From NCBI GenBank assembly GCA_903889785.1, contig CAISYT010000132.1:1-7419 (forward strand): 7,419 nt of DNA, given 5' to 3'. The notes below the pieces were generated by a model. It was given only the letters and a program-made list of their open reading frames with translations, did no database searches and was not told the origin of the DNA. The position numbers were made by a program, and so were the translations under genes. Positions 6,042 to 7,419 of this stretch are shown in pieces. How positions within the stretch are numbered: the first letter of the stretch is position 1; each line of letters opens with the position of its first letter. The DNA comes from an uncultured Caulobacterales bacterium (lineage in GTDB: Bacteria; Pseudomonadota; Alphaproteobacteria; Caulobacterales; Caulobacteraceae).

Positions 6042-6740
6042 TCAAAGGGTGTCGACGAGCACAACTTCGGCGTCGGAAAGCGCCTTAACCAGGATCGTCG
6101 GCTCATCCTTGATCGCCGCGCCGTCGCGCAGGCTCAGTTTCACGCCATTGACCTCGATCTCGCCCTTGGAAGCGACGAGGTATACGTGGCGATGCTGTCC
6201 CAGCGTCCAGTTGGCTTCCTCGCAAGCTTTGAGGCTGATTCCGGCCATGCGGGCGTCAGCGCGGATCTTAAGCGCGTCGGTGTCTGCGTCATAACCGCTG
6301 GCCAGCACCACAAACTTGCCCGAGCGGTCGGCTTCCGGAAACCGCTTTGCGCCCCAGTCCGGCGCACCGCCTGCGCCGCGCGGCATGATCCAGATTTGGA
6401 ACAGGGTCGTGGTCTCGTCTTCCAGATTATACTCGGCGTGGCGCACGCCATTGCCGGCGCTCATCACCTGCACATCGCCTGCGCCGGTGCGGCCCTCATT
6501 GCCCATGCTGTCCTTGTGGGTGATCGCCCCGCTGCGAACATAGGTGATGATTTCCATGTTCTCGTGGCCGTGCGGCGGAAAGCCCGATTTGGGGCCGATC
6601 TCGTCGTCGTTCCAAACCCGCAGGTCGCCCCAGCCCATGCGGTTGGGATCGTACCAGTTGGCAAAGGAGAAATGGTGCCGGGCGTTGAGCCAGCCGTGGT
6701 TGGCGTGGCCCAGTTTCTCGAACGGACGGCGGTCAATCAT
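6042..6740 (-). CDS. Pirin-family bicupin (YhhW-like)
   Basis: Cytoplasmic two-cupin protein of 232 residues, the length of the short bacterial pirins related to E. coli YhhW, which has quercetin 2,3-dioxygenase activity in vitro. The metal-binding residues are all present in the N-terminal cupin: His57 and His59 (PPHGHENMEI), His101 and Glu103 (GVRHAEYN). The start region (ANHGWLNARHHFSFANWYD) is diagnostic of the family. The C-terminal cupin (about 135-232) lacks metal ligands, as is usual. Start: the ATG at 6740 has AGGAAG on the minus strand seven bases upstream. It follows aroC by 68 bases on the same strand. That gap contains an AT-rich patch (about 6777-6800, unusual for this window) that could hold its own promoter, though no clear -35/-10 pair stands out. 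The physiological substrate of most bacterial pirins is unknown, and none is implied by the neighbours. Confidence 0.93.
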   Translation of the reverse strand: MIDRRPFEKLGHANHGWLNARHHFSFANWYDPNRMGWGDLRVWNDDEIGPKSGFPPHGHENMEIITYVRSGAITHKDSMGNEGRTGAGDVQVMSAGNGVRHAEYNLEDETTTLFQIWIMPRGAGGAPDWGAKRFPEADRSGKFVVLASGYDADTDALKIRADARMAGISLKACEEANWTLGQHRHVYLVASKGEIEVNGVKLSLRDGAAIKDEPTILVKALSDAEVVLVDTL

Positions 6741-6809
6741 CGGAGACTTCCTATTGGGCCGAGGCGATCAGCCCTTGCCGTAATATTGCAAAGAACACAG
6801 TTGCGAATG

Positions 6810-7419
6810 TCAACGCCTGCTGGTCTTGCCGGGCGTGAACGCACCACCGCCGGTCTGGGCGCGATGCCGCAAATAGGCGTCGGCCAGGACGCAGGCGGTC
6901 ATGGCCTCCACCACTGGCGCACCGCGAATGCCGACGCAGGGGTCGTGACGGCCCTTGGTGCGCAGGTGCACGCTCTCACCCGCCTCATTGATGGTGTCCC
7001 TCGGGGTCAGGATCGACGATGTGGGCTTGAACGCCACCCGCGCCACCACCGGCGCACCCGTCGATATGCCGCCAAGAATCCCGCCGGCGTGGTTGGAGGT
7101 GAATACCGGCCCATCCTTGCCCATGATCATTTCGTCGGCGTTCTGTTCGCCTGACCAGGCAGCGGAGTCGAACCCCGCACCGATCTCAACGCCCTTGGCC
7201 GCGTTGATCGACATCAGCGCCGCCGCCAGTTCGCCATCCAGCTTGCCATAGAGTGGTGCGCCCCAGCCTGCCGGCACGCCGCTGGCCTCCACCTCGACAA
7301 TAGCACCAGTGGACGAGCCCGCCTTGCGCACCTCTTCCAGGTGTTTTTCCCACACCGGCACGATGGAGGCGTCTGGCGCCCAGAATGGATTTTTCTGTGT
7401 CTGGGCCCAGTTAAACTTC
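6810..7419 (-). CDS. aroC: Chorismate synthase, C-terminal part (5' end outside window)
   Basis: Cytoplasmic FMN-dependent lyase that converts 5-enolpyruvylshikimate-3-phosphate to chorismate, the last common step to aromatic amino acids and folate. About 202 C-terminal residues of a protein usually near 360 are present. The frame is open to the right edge, beginning KFNWAQTQKNPFWAPDAS; the GTG at 7361 is internal and not a start. Recognisable family segments are GAIVEVEASGVPAGWGAP, KGVEIGAGF, the FMN/substrate-site stretch SNHAGGILGGISTG, FKPTSSI and RHDPCVGIRGAPVVEAM. The C terminus (TPGKTSRR) is short and basic. It is first among the minus-strand genes seen here. The N-terminal catalytic histidine region lies outside the window and cannot be checked. 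Confidence 0.96.
   Translation of the reverse strand, partial: KFNWAQTQKNPFWAPDASIVPVWEKHLEEVRKAGSSTGAIVEVEASGVPAGWGAPLYGKLDGELAAALMSINAAKGVEIGAGFDSAAWSGEQNADEMIMGKDGPVFTSNHAGGILGGISTGAPVVARVAFKPTSSILTPRDTINEAGESVHLRTKGRHDPCVGIRGAPVVEAMTACVLADAYLRHRAQTGGGAFTPGKTSRR

Noticed and set aside
5754..7154. Plus-strand open frame of 466 codons opposite the lipoprotein, pirin and aroC genes
   Set aside because: The minus strand encodes proteins with intact family motifs; the plus frame is low-complexity His/Arg/Ala-rich shadow sequence with no domain.

Overview
The window is GC-rich and densely coding. It looks like an alphaproteobacterial chromosome, judging from protein style, high GC in most of the window, the queC-queE-queD set and the MoxY/MoxX-like two-component pair. 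No rRNA or other taxonomic marker is present, so the placement is an inference and I name no genus.

Layout, left to right. (1) Positions 1-1941, plus strand: the 3' part of a membrane sensor histidine kinase (LapD/MoxY-type sensor, HAMP, HisKA_3, HATPase_c). A NarL/FixJ-type response regulator follows, overlapping it by ATGA. (2) Positions 1942-2096: a non-coding gap. It holds the 3' half of a tRNA gene (anticodon arm, variable loop, T arm, acceptor 3' strand and encoded CCA) with no matching 5' half. This is the pattern left where an integrative element has recombined into a tRNA gene. (3) Positions 2097-3965, plus: a 622-residue protein with nine in-register TPR repeats and a C-terminal glycosyltransferase-like domain. 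(4) Positions 4017-5782, plus: queC, queE and queD, which cover three of the steps from GTP to preQ0 (7-cyano-7-deazaguanine), the queuosine precursor. (5) Positions 5796-7419, minus, convergent with the que genes: chorismate synthase aroC (3' part), a pirin-family cupin, and a small glycine/alanine-rich putative lipoprotein.

How the genes work together. QueD, QueE and QueC act in that order: dihydroneopterin triphosphate to carboxytetrahydropterin to carboxydeazaguanine to preQ0. The kinase and regulator form a self-contained signalling pair whose targets are not visible here. aroC, the pirin gene and the lipoprotein gene run in one direction with short gaps and may be co-transcribed, but no functional link is evident.

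The points most worth a second look are two. One is the tRNA remnant at 1969-2018, a possible island boundary separating the lower-GC two-component pair from the GC-richer genes to its right. The other is QueD, where the catalytic cysteine of the characterised enzymes is replaced by tyrosine. I found no CRISPR array, insertion sequence, complete RNA gene or clearly new multi-gene system.
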